This document shows positions 8,158 through 17,529 of a DNA stretch of 64,000 bases, piece after piece. The notes beneath the pieces are model-generated. The model made no database searches, was not told the origin of the DNA, and saw nothing but the letters and a program-made list of their open reading frames with translations. The DNA is taken from positions 1 to 64,000 of the forward strand of contig NZ_LXVX01000034.1 in NCBI RefSeq assembly GCF_001650725.1, written 5' to 3'. The first letter of the stretch is position 1. Every line of letters begins with the position of its first letter. A program made the translations under genes and the position numbers. The stretch comes from Sphingobium sp. TCM1 (GTDB taxonomy: Bacteria > Pseudomonadota > Alphaproteobacteria > Sphingomonadales > Sphingomonadaceae).

Positions 8158-9771
8158 TTACCCGCCGCCCGGTGAATTATGCCCGCCCGCCGGGACCGGG
8201 CCGCCGCTGGGCGCATGGCCGTGGTCGGGATTGCTGTCCCAGTCGATATGGTAGAGGTCGAAGCGCCGGTCGCGCAGGTTGCGGACCGTGCCTTCCGCCC
8301 GCGCCCAGCTGAGGTCGGCGAGGTTCACGTCCGCCATGGTGAGCGTTTCGACATTCTCGGTGGATTCGGCCGCGATGCCGTCGCGGGCGAAGGGCAGGTC
8401 GCAGGGCGTCAGGATCGCGCTCTGGGCATATTGAATGTCCATATTGTCGACGTTCGGGAGATTGCCGACATTGCCGGACATCACGACATAGCATTGATTT
8501 TCGATCGCGCGGGCCTGCGCGCAATAGCGCACGCGCATATAGCCCAGGCGCGAGTCGGTGCAGAAGGGCACGAAGATGATGCGCGCGCCCTGGTCGACCA
8601 GGCGACGGGCCAGTTCGGGAAATTCGCTGTCATAGCAGATGAGCACGCCGATCGGGCCGCAGTCGGTCTGGATCACGTCCAGCGCGTCGCCGCCCTTGAT
8701 GTTCCACCAGAAGGCTTCGTTCGGCGTCGGGTGGATTTTTTCCTGGGTGTGGACCGATCCGTCGCGCAGGGCGACATAGGCGATATTCTGAATGTCGCCA
8801 TCATCGGCGCGGGTGGGATGCGATCCGCCGATGATGTTGATATTATATTCCAGCGCCATCCGTGTCAGTTCCTTCGTCAGGCGCGGGGTGTAGCCGGTGA
8901 GCCTGTCGATCGCCTCGACCGGATTGAGCTTCTTCGTCTCGAAGGAGAGGAGGGGGAGGGTGAAGAGCTCGGGAAAGACGATGAAGTCCGAGCGATAATC
9001 GGCGGCGACATCGACGAAATATTCGATGTTGCGGATGAATTCGTCGAAATCCTGCACCGCGCGGGCCTGCAACTGGCAGGTGGCGAGGCGGACGCTCTCG
9101 ACGCCGCGCGGCACGCGCATTTCTGGCGCTTCGTCGGGATCGACATAGGGATTGCGCCAAACCAGATGGGCGGCGTGGCCGTCCGACTGCTTGTCCTCGG
9201 GGAGGTAGTTTTCGAGCACGCCCAGCGGTTCGAACTGGTTCTTGAGCTGGAAGCTGATGACCTGGTCGCGCAGCTTGCCCTGGATCACCTTGTCGAGATA
9301 GTCGGCCGGGCTGCCGACGCGGCGCTTGGCGCGGGCATAGCCGGGCATCCGGCCGGCGATGACGATGCCGTGCAGGTCGAGTTCCTCGGCCAGTTCCTTG
9401 CGCTCGTCGTAGAGGCGCTGTCCGATGCGCAGGCCGCGCAGCTTGGGATCGACCGCCATTTCATAGCCATAGAGCCATTCGCCCGCCGCGCTGTGGCGGG
9501 TGCCGAAGCCGTTGGCGGTGATCTCTTCCCAGTCATGCGGGGAAAAGGCCATGCTCTTGCTGACGCGCATGGTCGCGCAATAGCCCACCACCTTGTTGTC
9601 ATAGAGGGCGACGAAGCAGCCATTGGGAAAATTGTTGATCTGGCCGCGGATGGTGGCGAGCGAATAATTGGGCATACCGGGATAGGCGCGGGCGATCAGC
9701 CGCTGGATGCCGCGCACGTCGGTCGGCACGGCCGCGCGGACTTCGAGGCGCTTCTTCGCGGTGGTCGTCAC
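8158..9771 (-). CDS. GNAT acetyltransferase-nitrilase superfamily fusion
   Basis: A two-domain protein of 537 aa. The N-terminal third (about residues 5-200) is a GNAT fold with the CoA-binding pattern MAVDPKLRGLRIGQRLYDER. The C-terminal part is a carbon-nitrogen hydrolase with the Glu-Lys-Cys triad in FPELFT, EKIHPTPNEAFWW and VLICYDSEFPE. I place the start at the GTG 9771 because GGGAGA precedes it. The upstream ATG at 9798 lies hard against a terminator stem and has no ribosome site. This architecture is known in Proteobacteria, but its substrate is not established. Confidence 0.9.
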   Translation of the reverse strand: MTTTAKKRLEVRAAVPTDVRGIQRLIARAYPGMPNYSLATIRGQINNFPNGCFVALYDNKVVGYCATMRVSKSMAFSPHDWEEITANGFGTRHSAAGEWLYGYEMAVDPKLRGLRIGQRLYDERKELAEELDLHGIVIAGRMPGYARAKRRVGSPADYLDKVIQGKLRDQVISFQLKNQFEPLGVLENYLPEDKQSDGHAAHLVWRNPYVDPDEAPEMRVPRGVESVRLATCQLQARAVQDFDEFIRNIEYFVDVAADYRSDFIVFPELFTLPLLSFETKKLNPVEAIDRLTGYTPRLTKELTRMALEYNINIIGGSHPTRADDGDIQNIAYVALRDGSVHTQEKIHPTPNEAFWWNIKGGDALDVIQTDCGPIGVLICYDSEFPELARRLVDQGARIIFVPFCTDSRLGYMRVRYCAQARAIENQCYVVMSGNVGNLPNVDNMDIQYAQSAILTPCDLPFARDGIAAESTENVETLTMADVNLADLSWARAEGTVRNLRDRRFDLYHIDWDSNPDHGHAPSGGPVPAGGHNSPGGG

Positions 9772-9798
9772 AATCGTCTCCCGTTCGTTCCTGCCCAT

Positions 9799-9829
9799 GA
9801 AAAAGGCGGCGCCGGGATGCGGCGCCGCC
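9799..9829 (-). terminator. Intrinsic terminator downstream of icd
   Basis: On the minus strand a perfect 9-bp stem (GGCGGCGCC/GGCGCCGCC, 9805-9813 with 9821-9829) with a 7-base loop is followed by five T at 9804-9800. It lies 51 bases after the icd stop and separates icd from the GNAT-nitrilase gene. Confidence 0.85.
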
Positions 9830-9880
9830 TCGTTCCGTTACCGTATTGAAACCGTAAGGGGCCGGATCAGTTCCGTGCCC

Positions 9881-11104
9881 TCAGTTCCACTTGCCCATTT
9901 CGGTTTCGAGGTTGGAGCGGATCGCCTCGAAGAACTGCTCGGTGGTCATCCAGGCCTGTTCCGGGCCGATCAGCAGCGCCAGATCCTTGGTCATCGCGCC
10001 GCTTTCGACGGTCTGGATGCAGACCTTCTCCAGCGTTTCGGCGAAGCGCACCACATCGGGCGTGTCGTCGAACTTGCCGCGGAACTTGAGGCCGCCGGTC
10101 CAGGCGAAGATCGAGGCGATCGGATTGGTCGAGGTCGCCTTGCCCTGCTGGTGCTGGCGATAGTGACGGGTGACGGTGCCGTGCGCGGCTTCGGCTTCCA
10201 CGGTCTTGCCGTCGGGCGAGAGCAGGACCGAGGTCATGAGGCCGAGCGAGCCAAAGCCCTGCGCCACCTGGTCCGACTGGACGTCGCCGTCATAATTCTT
10301 GCACGCCCACACGAATTCGCCGCTCCACTTGAGCGCCGAGGCGACCATGTCGTCGATCAGGCGATGCTCATAGACGATGCCGGCGTCCTTGAACTTCTGC
10401 GCGAAGCCCTCGGTCTCGAACACTTCCTGGAACAGATCCTTGAAGCGGCCGTCATAGGCTTTGAGGATGGTGTTCTTGGTCGAGAGATAGACCGGCCACT
10501 TCAGGTTGAGGCCATAGTTGAAGGAGGCGCGGGCGAAGTCGCGGATCGAATCATCGAGATTGTACATCGCCATCGCGACGCCCGATCCGGGGAAGTCGAA
10601 CACTTCGCGGTCGATCACTTCGCCGTCATTGCCCTCGAACACCAGGCGCAGCTTGCCGGCGCCGGGCACGCGGAAGTCGGTGGCGCGATACTGGTCGCCA
10701 AAGGCGTGACGGCCCACGACGATCGGCTTGGTCCAGCCGGGGATGAGGCGCGGCACGTTGGAGATGACGATCGGTTCGCGGAACACGACGCCGCCCAGGA
10801 TGTTGCGGATCGTGCCGTTGGGCGACTTCCACATCGACTTGAGGTTGAATTCCTCGACGCGCTGTTCGTCGGGGGTGATGGTGGCGCACTTCACGCCGAC
10901 GCCATATTGCTTGATCGCGTTGGCGGAATCGATCGTGATCTGGTCGTTGGTCTCGTCGCGCTTCTGGACGGACAGGTCGTAATATTTGAGGTCGATGTCG
11001 AGATAGGGCAGGATCAGGCGCTCACGGATCCATTCCCAGATGATCCGGGTCATTTCGTCGCCGTCGATCTCCACGACGGGGTTTTTCACCTTGATCTTCG
11101 CCAT
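9881..11104 (-). CDS. icd: Isocitrate dehydrogenase, NADP-dependent (eukaryotic-like type)
   Basis: Oxidatively decarboxylates isocitrate to 2-oxoglutarate in the TCA cycle, producing NADPH. The 407-aa protein belongs to the dimeric subgroup shared with eukaryotes, starting [21 protein letters not shown]. It has the substrate loop [13 protein letters not shown] and the cofactor region [18 protein letters not shown]. Length and ends are normal. It is followed by its own terminator and preceded by a candidate promoter, so it is probably transcribed alone. Confidence 0.97.
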   Translation of the reverse strand: MAKIKVKNPVVEIDGDEMTRIIWEWIRERLILPYLDIDLKYYDLSVQKRDETNDQITIDSANAIKQYGVGVKCATITPDEQRVEEFNLKSMWKSPNGTIRNILGGVVFREPIVISNVPRLIPGWTKPIVVGRHAFGDQYRATDFRVPGAGKLRLVFEGNDGEVIDREVFDFPGSGVAMAMYNLDDSIRDFARASFNYGLNLKWPVYLSTKNTILKAYDGRFKDLFQEVFETEGFAQKFKDAGIVYEHRLIDDMVASALKWSGEFVWACKNYDGDVQSDQVAQGFGSLGLMTSVLLSPDGKTVEAEAAHGTVTRHYRQHQQGKATSTNPIASIFAWTGGLKFRGKFDDTPDVVRFAETLEKVCIQTVESGAMTKDLALLIGPEQAWMTTEQFFEAIRSNLETEMGKWN

Positions 11105-11146
11105 AGCGCCTATTCGCCTTCTTCTCTTGGGTGGAATTATGGGACG

Positions 11147-11175
11147 CCCCTAAGGAAAGCGGCGGCAATGTTCAA
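11147..11175 (-). promoter_or_regulatory. Candidate sigma-70 promoter for icd
   Basis: On the minus strand TTGAAC (11175-11170) is separated by 17 bases from TAGGGG (11152-11147), about 43 bases before the icd start. The -35 box is good, but the -10 box is weak. Confidence 0.4.
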
Positions 11176-11258
11176 CTGCCCAGGGCCATGAATCTGCCGC
11201 CGATGGACCCCCGACCGGGATCGGTCGTTGTCAGCGCAACAGTCTCTCCCTAAAGACG

Positions 11259-11999
11259 GTGCCCATGGAGAATGACGAGATCACGATTGCCGCTGGCGGC
11301 AATGTCAAATGGCGCTTCCCTTCGGTCCATCCGGAGGGGATGAAGTTCGGCCTGATCGCCGCTGCGATCACCGGCCTCCTGTTCCTGGTGGGATGGGAGA
11401 TATTGGGCTGGCTGATGGTCATGGTGACGATCTGGGTCTTCGCCTTCTTCCGCGATCCGGTACGGGCGGTGCCGCAGGACGAAGGCGCTATCATCGCGCC
11501 CGCCGATGGCCTGGTGACGCTGATCCAGCGCGTGCCGCCGCCGCGCGAGATGGCGGGCGCCAACGGACTGGGCGACCAGCCGCTGATCCGCGTGTCCATT
11601 TTCATGAGCGTGTTCGACGTCCATATCAACCGCACCCCCATCGGCGGGACGGTGAAGTCGGTGGTCTATATTTCGGGCAAGTTCCTGAACGCGGACCTGG
11701 ACAAGGCGAGCGAGGATAATGAGCGCCAGCATATCCTGGTCGAGCGGCATGACGGATTGCGCGTCGGCTTTACCCAGATCGCCGGCCTGGTGGCGCGGCG
11801 TATCGTGCCCTTCGTCAAGCCCGGCGACATGGTCGCGGCGGGACAGCGCATCGGCCTCATCCGTTTCGGCAGCCGCGTCGATGTCTATCTGCCCGCCGGG
11901 ACCGCGCCGCGCGTGATCCTGGGCCAGCGTACCGTCGCGGGCGAAACCATATTGGGCCAGATCGGTGACCGCCGCGTCGTGGCGGGCATCCAGCAGTGA
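11259..11999 (+). CDS. psd: Phosphatidylserine decarboxylase
   Basis: Membrane-associated pyruvoyl enzyme that converts phosphatidylserine to phosphatidylethanolamine. This is the short alphaproteobacterial type of about 246 aa. A hydrophobic segment lies near residues 28-60. The self-cleavage site is the Gly-Ser pair in [13 protein letters not shown] (Ser205, counted from the GTG at 11259), where the serine becomes the pyruvoyl group. The GTG start and the ATG two codons later (11265) are equally plausible. pssA, which makes its substrate, follows. Confidence 0.95.
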   Translation: MPMENDEITIAAGGNVKWRFPSVHPEGMKFGLIAAAITGLLFLVGWEILGWLMVMVTIWVFAFFRDPVRAVPQDEGAIIAPADGLVTLIQRVPPPREMAGANGLGDQPLIRVSIFMSVFDVHINRTPIGGTVKSVVYISGKFLNADLDKASEDNERQHILVERHDGLRVGFTQIAGLVARRIVPFVKPGDMVAAGQRIGLIRFGSRVDVYLPAGTAPRVILGQRTVAGETILGQIGDRRVVAGIQQ

Positions 12000-12023
12000 T
12001 CCTGATGGACCTTGCCTCTGTCG

Positions 12024-12113
12024 CCGTTCGGGCCGCGCCAGTCGAAGCCCCGGCTCTTTCCTCGCGCCATGCGTCCGCGAGGAAGAGCCCTTCGACATGC
12101 TCGGGGCAGACGG
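12024..12113. repeat. REP-like long palindrome, family A (diverged)
   Basis: A stem-loop formed by 12024-12066 and 12077-12113. The inner arms GGCTCT(T)TTCCTCGC and GCGAGGAAGAGCC pair almost perfectly. The outer arms show the same CCGTTCG...TGTCGAAG pattern as 3964-4036. It fills most of the psd-pssA gap. Confidence 0.65.
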
Positions 12114-12150
12114 AAACTTCGGTCGGGGCCAGCGCCGTGACGGTGGCGCC

Positions 12151-12936
12151 ATGAGCCGCCAGCGTCGCGCGGTGCCGCCGGGGCTGCGGCGGGGTATCAC
12201 CCTGCGGATGCTGGCGCCCAATGCGGTGACGGCGATGGCGCTGTGCTTCGGCCTGACCGGCGTGCGCTACGGCATTTCGGGCGATTGGGAGCGGGCGGTG
12301 CTATCCATCCTGTTCGCGGGTGTGCTGGACGGGCTGGACGGGCGGATCGCGCGGCTGCTGCGCGGCGAGAGCCGGTTCGGCGCGGAACTCGATTCCCTGT
12401 CCGATTCGATCGCGTTCGGCGTCGCCCCGGCGCTGATCCTTTATTTGTGGTCGCTGCACGCCATGCCGAAATTCGGCTGGATCTTCGCGCTGGCCCATGC
12501 GCTGTCCTGCGCGCTGCGGCTGGCGCGCTTCAACGCCAATATCGACGCCGACGAGCAGCCGCACAAATCGGCGGGCTTCCTGACCGGCGTTCCCGCACCC
12601 GCAGGCGCGGGGCTGGCCTTCGTGCCGCTCTATCTCTGGCTGGTGACGGGCGAGGCGTTTTTCCGCGCCTGGTATGTGGTCGCGCCCTGGACGGCCTTCA
12701 CCGCGTTCCTGATGATCTCCAACATCGCGACCTACAGCTGGTCGGCGCTGCGGCTGCGCAAGCGCATCCGGCTGGAGGCGATCGCGGTGGCGGGGCTGAT
12801 GGCGGCATTGCTGGTGACAGACCCCTGGCTGACCCTGTTGATCCTGTGCGCCGGCTATATCGCGCTCATCCCCTTCGGCATCCTGTCCTACGCCAAGGTC
12901 AGGCGCCAGCGTCAGGCGGCGGCGGGCGCCGCCTGA
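12151..12936 (+). CDS. pssA: CDP-diacylglycerol-serine O-phosphatidyltransferase
   Basis: Integral membrane CDP-alcohol phosphatidyltransferase that makes phosphatidylserine. The family signature DG..AR........G...D...D is visible as DGLDGRIARLLRGESRFGAE followed by LDSLSD. About six to eight hydrophobic segments follow to the end. I choose the ATG at 12151 (MSRQRRAVPPG, 261 aa) because it gives the usual length. The frame stays open upstream into the palindrome region, which does not look like protein. It forms a functional pair with psd. Confidence 0.93.
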   Translation: MSRQRRAVPPGLRRGITLRMLAPNAVTAMALCFGLTGVRYGISGDWERAVLSILFAGVLDGLDGRIARLLRGESRFGAELDSLSDSIAFGVAPALILYLWSLHAMPKFGWIFALAHALSCALRLARFNANIDADEQPHKSAGFLTGVPAPAGAGLAFVPLYLWLVTGEAFFRAWYVVAPWTAFTAFLMISNIATYSWSALRLRKRIRLEAIAVAGLMAALLVTDPWLTLLILCAGYIALIPFGILSYAKVRRQRQAAAGAA

Positions 12937-12939
12937 CGG

Positions 12940-13209
12940 TCAGGCGGTCAGGCCGCCGGCAGGAAGGGGAAGGCTGGCCTTGCGCAGGCCGTGGGTCACG
13001 CGCGGGCGGCTGACGCGGATATGGTAGACCTGAGGCGTCTGCGGGATCGGCTGGAACAGCAGGGCGGCCACCATCTTGTCATGATAGGCCGCGAACATCC
13101 AGGCGATGGTGGCGACCGCCAGCAGGAAGGCGGCGGAAAACAGGGTCGCAGCAACAAGAGTGAACATGGCGATCACTTTCTGTCTTGCCATTTGCACGGC
13201 ATGGCTCAC
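12940..13209 (-). CDS. Small single-span membrane protein, hypothetical
   Basis: An 89-aa product from GTG 13209, or 83 aa from the ATG at 13191. A hydrophobic span (MFTLVAATLFSAAFLLAVATIAWMF) lies near the N-terminus, followed by a basic tail (HIRVSRPRVTHGLRK). Its stop is 3 bases from the convergent pssA stop. It points away from rpsB, whose leader begins just upstream of it. No domain is recognised and no function is proposed. Neither start has a convincing ribosome site. Confidence 0.5.
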   Translation of the reverse strand: MSHAVQMARQKVIAMFTLVAATLFSAAFLLAVATIAWMFAAYHDKMVAALLFQPIPQTPQVYHIRVSRPRVTHGLRKASLPLPAGGLTA

Positions 13210-13288
13210 TATGACGGCATGAACGGCGGCTGACCGTATTTGTTCCGTCTGTTCCCTTTATGTTCTCATGGAAGAACGGCGTCAACCC

Positions 13289-13317
13289 TTGCATTTGCTT
13301 TTTTTCGCGTCTAAGTG
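13289..13317 (+). promoter_or_regulatory. Candidate sigma-70 promoter and leader of rpsB
   Basis: TTGCAT (13289-13294) and TAAGTG (13312-13317) are spaced by 17 bases. This would give a leader of roughly 100 bases before the rpsB start at 13423. The leader contains GGGAATC (13334-13340) that can pair with GATTCCC (13389-13395), close to the ribosome site AAGGAG. Confidence 0.5.
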
Positions 13318-13422
13318 CGCGCCCATTCCACATGGGAATCGACATATCCGGTGCCTTGTCCGGCCTTGAAGGTCTTGGCGGGTTCCTGATTCCCAGAGGT
13401 AGCAACCGGAAGGAGAAATATT

Positions 13423-14181
13423 ATGGCGGCACCTGTCGTCACCATGCACCAATTGATCGAGGCTGGCGCCCATTTCGGCCACCAGACCCACCGCTGGAAC
13501 CCGCGCATGAAGCCGTACATCTTCGGCGAACGCAACGGCATCCACATCCTTGACCTGTCGCAGACCGTGCCGCTGTTCGGCCGCGCGCTCGACTTCGTGT
13601 CGGCCACCGTCGCCGCCGGCGGCAAGGTGCTGTTCGTGGGCACCAAGCGCCAGGCGCAGGATCCGATCGCGGACGCTGCCCGCAAGTCGGGCCAGCACTT
13701 CGTCAACCATCGCTGGCTGGGCGGTATGCTCACCAACTGGAAGACCATTTCGGGTTCGATCAAGCGCCTGAAGACCCTCGAGGAAAAGCTGTCGGGCGAC
13801 ACCCACGGCTTCACCAAGAAGGAAGTCCTCCAGATGACCCGCGAGCGCGAGAAGCTGGAACTGTCGCTGGGTGGCATCCGCGACATGAACGGCATCCCCG
13901 ATGTCATGTTCGTGATCGACGCCAACAAGGAAGAACTGGCGATCAAGGAAGCCAACACGCTGGGCATCCCGGTCGTCGCGATCCTCGATTCGAACGTCTC
14001 GCCCGACGGCATCGCCTTCCCGGTTCCGGCGAATGACGACGCCAGCCGCGCCATCCGCCTCTACTGCGACGCCATTGCTGCCGCCGCCACCAAGGGCAAC
14101 CGTGGTGCGCAGCAGGCTTCGGGCGTCGATCTGGGCGCGCTGGACGAGCCGATGGCCGAAGAGGTCGTCGCCGAAGCCTAA
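13423..14181 (+). CDS. rpsB: 30S ribosomal protein S2
   Basis: Component of the small ribosomal subunit that binds late and interacts with S1. The N-terminal signature [22 protein letters not shown] and the internal [13 protein letters not shown] and [13 protein letters not shown] blocks identify S2. Length 252 aa is normal. A strong AAGGAGAAATATT ribosome site precedes the ATG. tsf follows after 111 bases, the near-universal bacterial pairing, with a 9-bp perfect hairpin between them. Confidence 0.98.
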   Translation: MAAPVVTMHQLIEAGAHFGHQTHRWNPRMKPYIFGERNGIHILDLSQTVPLFGRALDFVSATVAAGGKVLFVGTKRQAQDPIADAARKSGQHFVNHRWLGGMLTNWKTISGSIKRLKTLEEKLSGDTHGFTKKEVLQMTREREKLELSLGGIRDMNGIPDVMFVIDANKEELAIKEANTLGIPVVAILDSNVSPDGIAFPVPANDDASRAIRLYCDAIAAAATKGNRGAQQASGVDLGALDEPMAEEVVAEA

Positions 14182-14211
14182 CAGCGTCGCAAGACTGCAA
14201 GAATGACAGGC

Positions 14212-14240
14212 TAGGGCGCGCTCTTCGGGGACGCGCCCTA
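14212..14240 (+). other. Intergenic hairpin between rpsB and tsf
   Basis: A perfect 9-bp stem TAGGGCGCG/CGCGCCCTA (14212-14220 with 14232-14240) encloses an 11-base loop. No T-run follows, so it is not a strong terminator. It could be an attenuating or mRNA-processing structure that sets the S2 to EF-Ts ratio; that role is inferred. Confidence 0.6.
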
Positions 14241-14292
14241 ACGCCTGTCTAAGCCTCGCTTATTTGAAACATCCACTATTAGGAGCCGAAAC

Positions 14293-15219
14293 ATGGCCGA
14301 GATTACCGCTGCCGCCGTCAAGGAACTGCGCGACCGTTCGGGCGCGGGCATGATGGACTGCAAGAAGGCGCTCACCGAAGCCAATGGCGACATCGAGGCT
14401 GCGACCGACTGGCTGCGTGCCAAGGGCCTCGCCGCCGCGCAGAAGAAGTCGAGCCGCACCGCCGCTGAAGGCCTGGTCGGCGTCGTCGTCGCCGGCACCA
14501 AGGGCGTCGCGGTCGAAGTGAACAGCGAAACCGACTTCGTTGCCAAGAACGAACAGTTCCAGGACTTCGTTCGCACCGTTTCGGCCGTCGCGCTGGAAAC
14601 CGGCGCGGCCGATGCCGAGGCGCTGTCGGCTGCCGCCTATCCGTCGGGCGGCACCGTCGCCGAAAAGCTGGTCGCCAACATCGCGACCATCGGCGAGAAC
14701 CAGAATGTCCGTCGCGTCGCCCATGTCGAAGTGACCGAAGGCGTCGTCGTTCCCTACGTCCACAACGCGGCCGCGCCGGGCCTGGGCAAGATCGGCGTGC
14801 TCGTCGCGCTGGAGGGCAATGCGCCCGCCGACGTTCTGGAGCCGCTGGGCAAGCAGCTGGCCATGCACATCGCCGCCGCTTTCCCGCTGGCGCTGTCGGC
14901 TGCCGACATCGACCCGGCGCTGCTGGAGCGTGAACGTGCCATCGCTGCCGAAAAGGCCGCCGAATCGGGTAAGCCCGCCGAAATCGTCGCCAAGATGGTC
15001 GATGGCGCGGTCGCCAAGTTCGCCAAGGAGCAGGCTCTGCTGTCGCAGCTGTTCGTGATGGACAACAAGACCCCGGTCGCAGACGTCGTCGCCAAGGCCG
15101 CCAAGGATGCCGGCGCGTCGATCACGCTGAAGAGCTATGTCCGCTTCCAGCTGGGCGAAGGCATCGAGAAGGAAGTCAGCGACTTCGCGGCGGAAGTCGC
15201 GGCGGCCGCCGGCGTCTGA
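14293..15219 (+). CDS. tsf: Elongation factor Ts
   Basis: Nucleotide exchange factor for EF-Tu. The N-terminal UBA-like domain and signature [33 protein letters not shown] split over residues 9-41, then the core [17 protein letters not shown], are clear. Length 308 aa matches alphaproteobacterial EF-Ts. TAGGAG lies 7 bases before the ATG. A strong terminator follows the stop. Confidence 0.98.
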   Translation: MAEITAAAVKELRDRSGAGMMDCKKALTEANGDIEAATDWLRAKGLAAAQKKSSRTAAEGLVGVVVAGTKGVAVEVNSETDFVAKNEQFQDFVRTVSAVALETGAADAEALSAAAYPSGGTVAEKLVANIATIGENQNVRRVAHVEVTEGVVVPYVHNAAAPGLGKIGVLVALEGNAPADVLEPLGKQLAMHIAAAFPLALSAADIDPALLERERAIAAEKAAESGKPAEIVAKMVDGAVAKFAKEQALLSQLFVMDNKTPVADVVAKAAKDAGASITLKSYVRFQLGEGIEKEVSDFAAEVAAAAGV

Positions 15220-15251
15220 TCGCCCCCGCGCAAGCGGTACGGAAAAGGGAA

Positions 15252-15279
15252 GGGGCGTCCTCAAGGGGCGCCCCTTTTT
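15252..15279 (+). terminator. Intrinsic terminator downstream of tsf
   Basis: A G/C-rich stem (GGGGCG-TCC with GGGGCGCCCC, 15252-15261 with 15265-15274) is followed by five T at 15275-15279, 33 bases after the tsf stop. Confidence 0.85.
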
Positions 15280-15449
15280 CGTTGGCGCTATTCGTCGGCG
15301 GCGTCGGTTGCCCACCCCGGCCTTGCGGCGTTGCCGGACCTTTCCCTATGAAGAGGGCGCTGTCGGCGACAAACGCCCCTTGGCATCCCGGTTTCGCCCC
15401 TCTAATGTCCGGCCGCTTTCCCTGCCACTTATAAGGATTCTTGCCCCGC

Positions 15450-16175
15450 ATGACCCGGCCCGCCTACAAGCGCATCCTGTTGAAATTGTCCGGCGAAGTG
15501 CTGATGGGGCAGGGGCAGTTCGGCATCGAGCCGGAAACCGTGGCCCGTGTCGCGGGTGAGATCGCCGCGGCCAAGGATGCCGGCTTCGAGCTGTGCGTGG
15601 TCGTGGGCGGCGGCAATATCTTTCGCGGCCTTGCCGGCGCGGCCAAAGGGTTCGACCGGGCGAGCGCCGATTATATGGGAATGCTGGCCACCGTCATGAA
15701 TGCGCTGGCGGTGCAGAATGCGCTGGAAAAGCTGGGTTATGACACCCGCGTCCAGTCGGCGATCCCGATGGCGTCGGTGTGCGAGCCTTACATTCGCCGC
15801 AAGGCCGAGCGCCATATGGAGAAGGGCCGGATCGTCATCTTCGCGGCGGGCACGGGCAGCCCCTTCTTCACCACCGACACCACTGCGGCGCTGCGCGCGG
15901 CCGAAATGAACTGCGACGCGCTGTTCAAGGGCACCAGCGTCGATGGCGTCTACAATGCTGATCCCAAGCAGGTGGCCGATGCCGTCCGCTATGACGAGAT
16001 CAGCTTCGACCAGGTGCTGAACGATAACCTCAAGGTCATGGACGCCAGCGCCATCGCGTTGTGCCGCGAGAATAATATCCCCATCGTCGTGTTCAACATC
16101 CGCGAAACCGGCAATCTGGCGACCGTGCTGGCCGGGCAGGGTGTCGCGACGATCGTGAAAAATCAGGAGCGTTGA
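15450..16175 (+). CDS. pyrH: Uridylate kinase
   Basis: Hexameric amino-acid-kinase-family enzyme that phosphorylates UMP to UDP. Key features are [14 protein letters not shown] at the N-terminus, the GGGNIFRG glycine loop, and [14 protein letters not shown] plus [13 protein letters not shown] in the nucleotide-binding half. I use the ATG at 15450 (241 aa). A TTG at 15441 in the same frame sits only 3 bases from AAGGA and is less likely. frr follows after 7 bases, as in most bacteria. Confidence 0.97.
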   Translation: MTRPAYKRILLKLSGEVLMGQGQFGIEPETVARVAGEIAAAKDAGFELCVVVGGGNIFRGLAGAAKGFDRASADYMGMLATVMNALAVQNALEKLGYDTRVQSAIPMASVCEPYIRRKAERHMEKGRIVIFAAGTGSPFFTTDTTAALRAAEMNCDALFKGTSVDGVYNADPKQVADAVRYDEISFDQVLNDNLKVMDASAIALCRENNIPIVVFNIRETGNLATVLAGQGVATIVKNQER

Positions 16176-16182
16176 GAAGATC

Positions 16183-16740
16183 ATGCCGCAATATAACAAA
16201 GCCGACCTCGAACGCCGCATGGCGGGGGCGCTCGAATCGCTGAAGGGCGACCTGTCTGGCCTGCGCACCGGCCGCGCCAACATCCAGCTGCTCGATCCGG
16301 TGACGGTCGAGGTCTATGGCGCGCACATGCCGCTGAACCAGGTCGCGACCGTCTCCGCGCCCGAACCGCGCATGTTGTCGGTCCAGGTGTGGGACAAGAG
16401 CAATGTCGGCCCGTGCGACAAGGCGATCCGCTCGGCGGGCCTGGGCCTCAACCCCATCGTCGACGGCCAGACGCTGCGCCTGCCGATCCCCGACCTGACC
16501 GAGGAGCGCCGCAAGGAACTGGCCAAGCTCGCCAGCAAATATGCCGAAGGCGCCCGCGTCGCCGTGCGCAACGTCCGCCGCGATGGCATGGACAGCCTGA
16601 AGACCGACGAAAAGAAGGGCGAGATCAGCGAAGACGAGCGCAAGCGGCTGGAAACCGAAGTCCAGAAGCTGACCGACGCCACCATCGCGGATATCGATGC
16701 GGCGGCGAGCGCGAAGGAAAAGGAAATCCTCGGCCAGTAA
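16183..16740 (+). CDS. frr: Ribosome recycling factor
   Basis: Splits the post-termination ribosome together with EF-G. The 185-aa sequence shows the RRF pattern [21 protein letters not shown] early on, the [26 protein letters not shown] core, and a C-terminal helix rich in Lys/Glu ([14 protein letters not shown]). The family is all three-helix bundle plus a beta domain and the length is exact. The gene lies between pyrH and uppS in the canonical order. Confidence 0.98.
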   Translation: MPQYNKADLERRMAGALESLKGDLSGLRTGRANIQLLDPVTVEVYGAHMPLNQVATVSAPEPRMLSVQVWDKSNVGPCDKAIRSAGLGLNPIVDGQTLRLPIPDLTEERRKELAKLASKYAEGARVAVRNVRRDGMDSLKTDEKKGEISEDERKRLETEVQKLTDATIADIDAAASAKEKEILGQ

Positions 16741-16784
16741 GCCGGGGGCTTTCCTTTCGCGGCCAAAGCACGCATGTCCTTCTG

Positions 16785-17525
16785 ATGGCCACACAAGCCA
16801 AGTCCGATCTGCCCAGCGCCGCGCCGGCCCATGGCGCGCGTCATGTCGCCATTATCATGGACGGCAATGGCCGCTGGGCGAAGAAAAGGCTGCTGCCCCG
16901 CATCGCCGGCCATCGCGCCGGCGTGGAGGCGGTGCGCCGTGTAGCGCGCGCGGCGCAGGAGATGGGCCTCGAATGCCTCACGCTCTACGCCTTCTCGTCG
17001 GAGAACTGGAAGCGGCCGGCGACCGAGGTGTCGGACCTGATGGGGCTGCTGCGCCATTTCATCCAGTCGGACCTGGACGAGTTCCACGCCAATGGGGTGC
17101 GGTTGCGGGTGATCGGCAATTATCGCGCGCTCGAACCCGCGCTGGTCGAACTGATCGAGAATGCGATGGCGCGCACCGCGGCCAACAGCGGCCCGGTGAT
17201 CGCGATCGCGCTCAACTACGGCGCCCAGGACGAGATGGTGCGCGCGGCGCAGCGGCTGGCCGATCGGGTGGCAAAGGGGGAACTGGCGGCGCAGGATATT
17301 GGCATCGCCGCGATCGACGCCGAACTGGACACCGCCGACCTGCCGCCGCTCGACCTGCTGATCCGGACCTCCGGAGAGCAGCGGCTCAGCAATTTCATGC
17401 TGTGGCAGGCGGCCTATGCCGAGCTGTATTTCACCGACATGCTGTGGCCCGACTTTGACGGGCGCGCGTTGGGGCAGGCGCTGGACGCCTTCCGCCTGAG
17501 GGACCGCCGGTTCGGCGGATTGTGA
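16785..17525 (+). CDS. uppS: Isoprenyl transferase (undecaprenyl diphosphate synthase)
   Basis: Cis-prenyltransferase that makes the C55 lipid carrier for peptidoglycan and surface glycans. The diphosphate site HVAIIMDGNGRWAKKR contains catalytic Asp26. The conserved EN.KRP block (SSENWKRPATEV) and the C-terminal DLLIRTSGEQRLSNFMLWQ motif are present. The start is the ATG at 16785 (246 aa); reading further upstream would overlap frr. cdsA follows after 4 bases. Confidence 0.96.
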   Translation: MATQAKSDLPSAAPAHGARHVAIIMDGNGRWAKKRLLPRIAGHRAGVEAVRRVARAAQEMGLECLTLYAFSSENWKRPATEVSDLMGLLRHFIQSDLDEFHANGVRLRVIGNYRALEPALVELIENAMARTAANSGPVIAIALNYGAQDEMVRAAQRLADRVAKGELAAQDIGIAAIDAELDTADLPPLDLLIRTSGEQRLSNFMLWQAAYAELYFTDMLWPDFDGRALGQALDAFRLRDRRFGGL

Positions 17526-17529
17526 TCCT

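Noticed and set aside
11965..12150. An N-terminal extension of pssA into the palindrome region
   Set aside because: The translated sequence is Cys/Ser/Arg-rich and spans a REP-type stem-loop; the family signature sits at the normal distance from the ATG at 12151.
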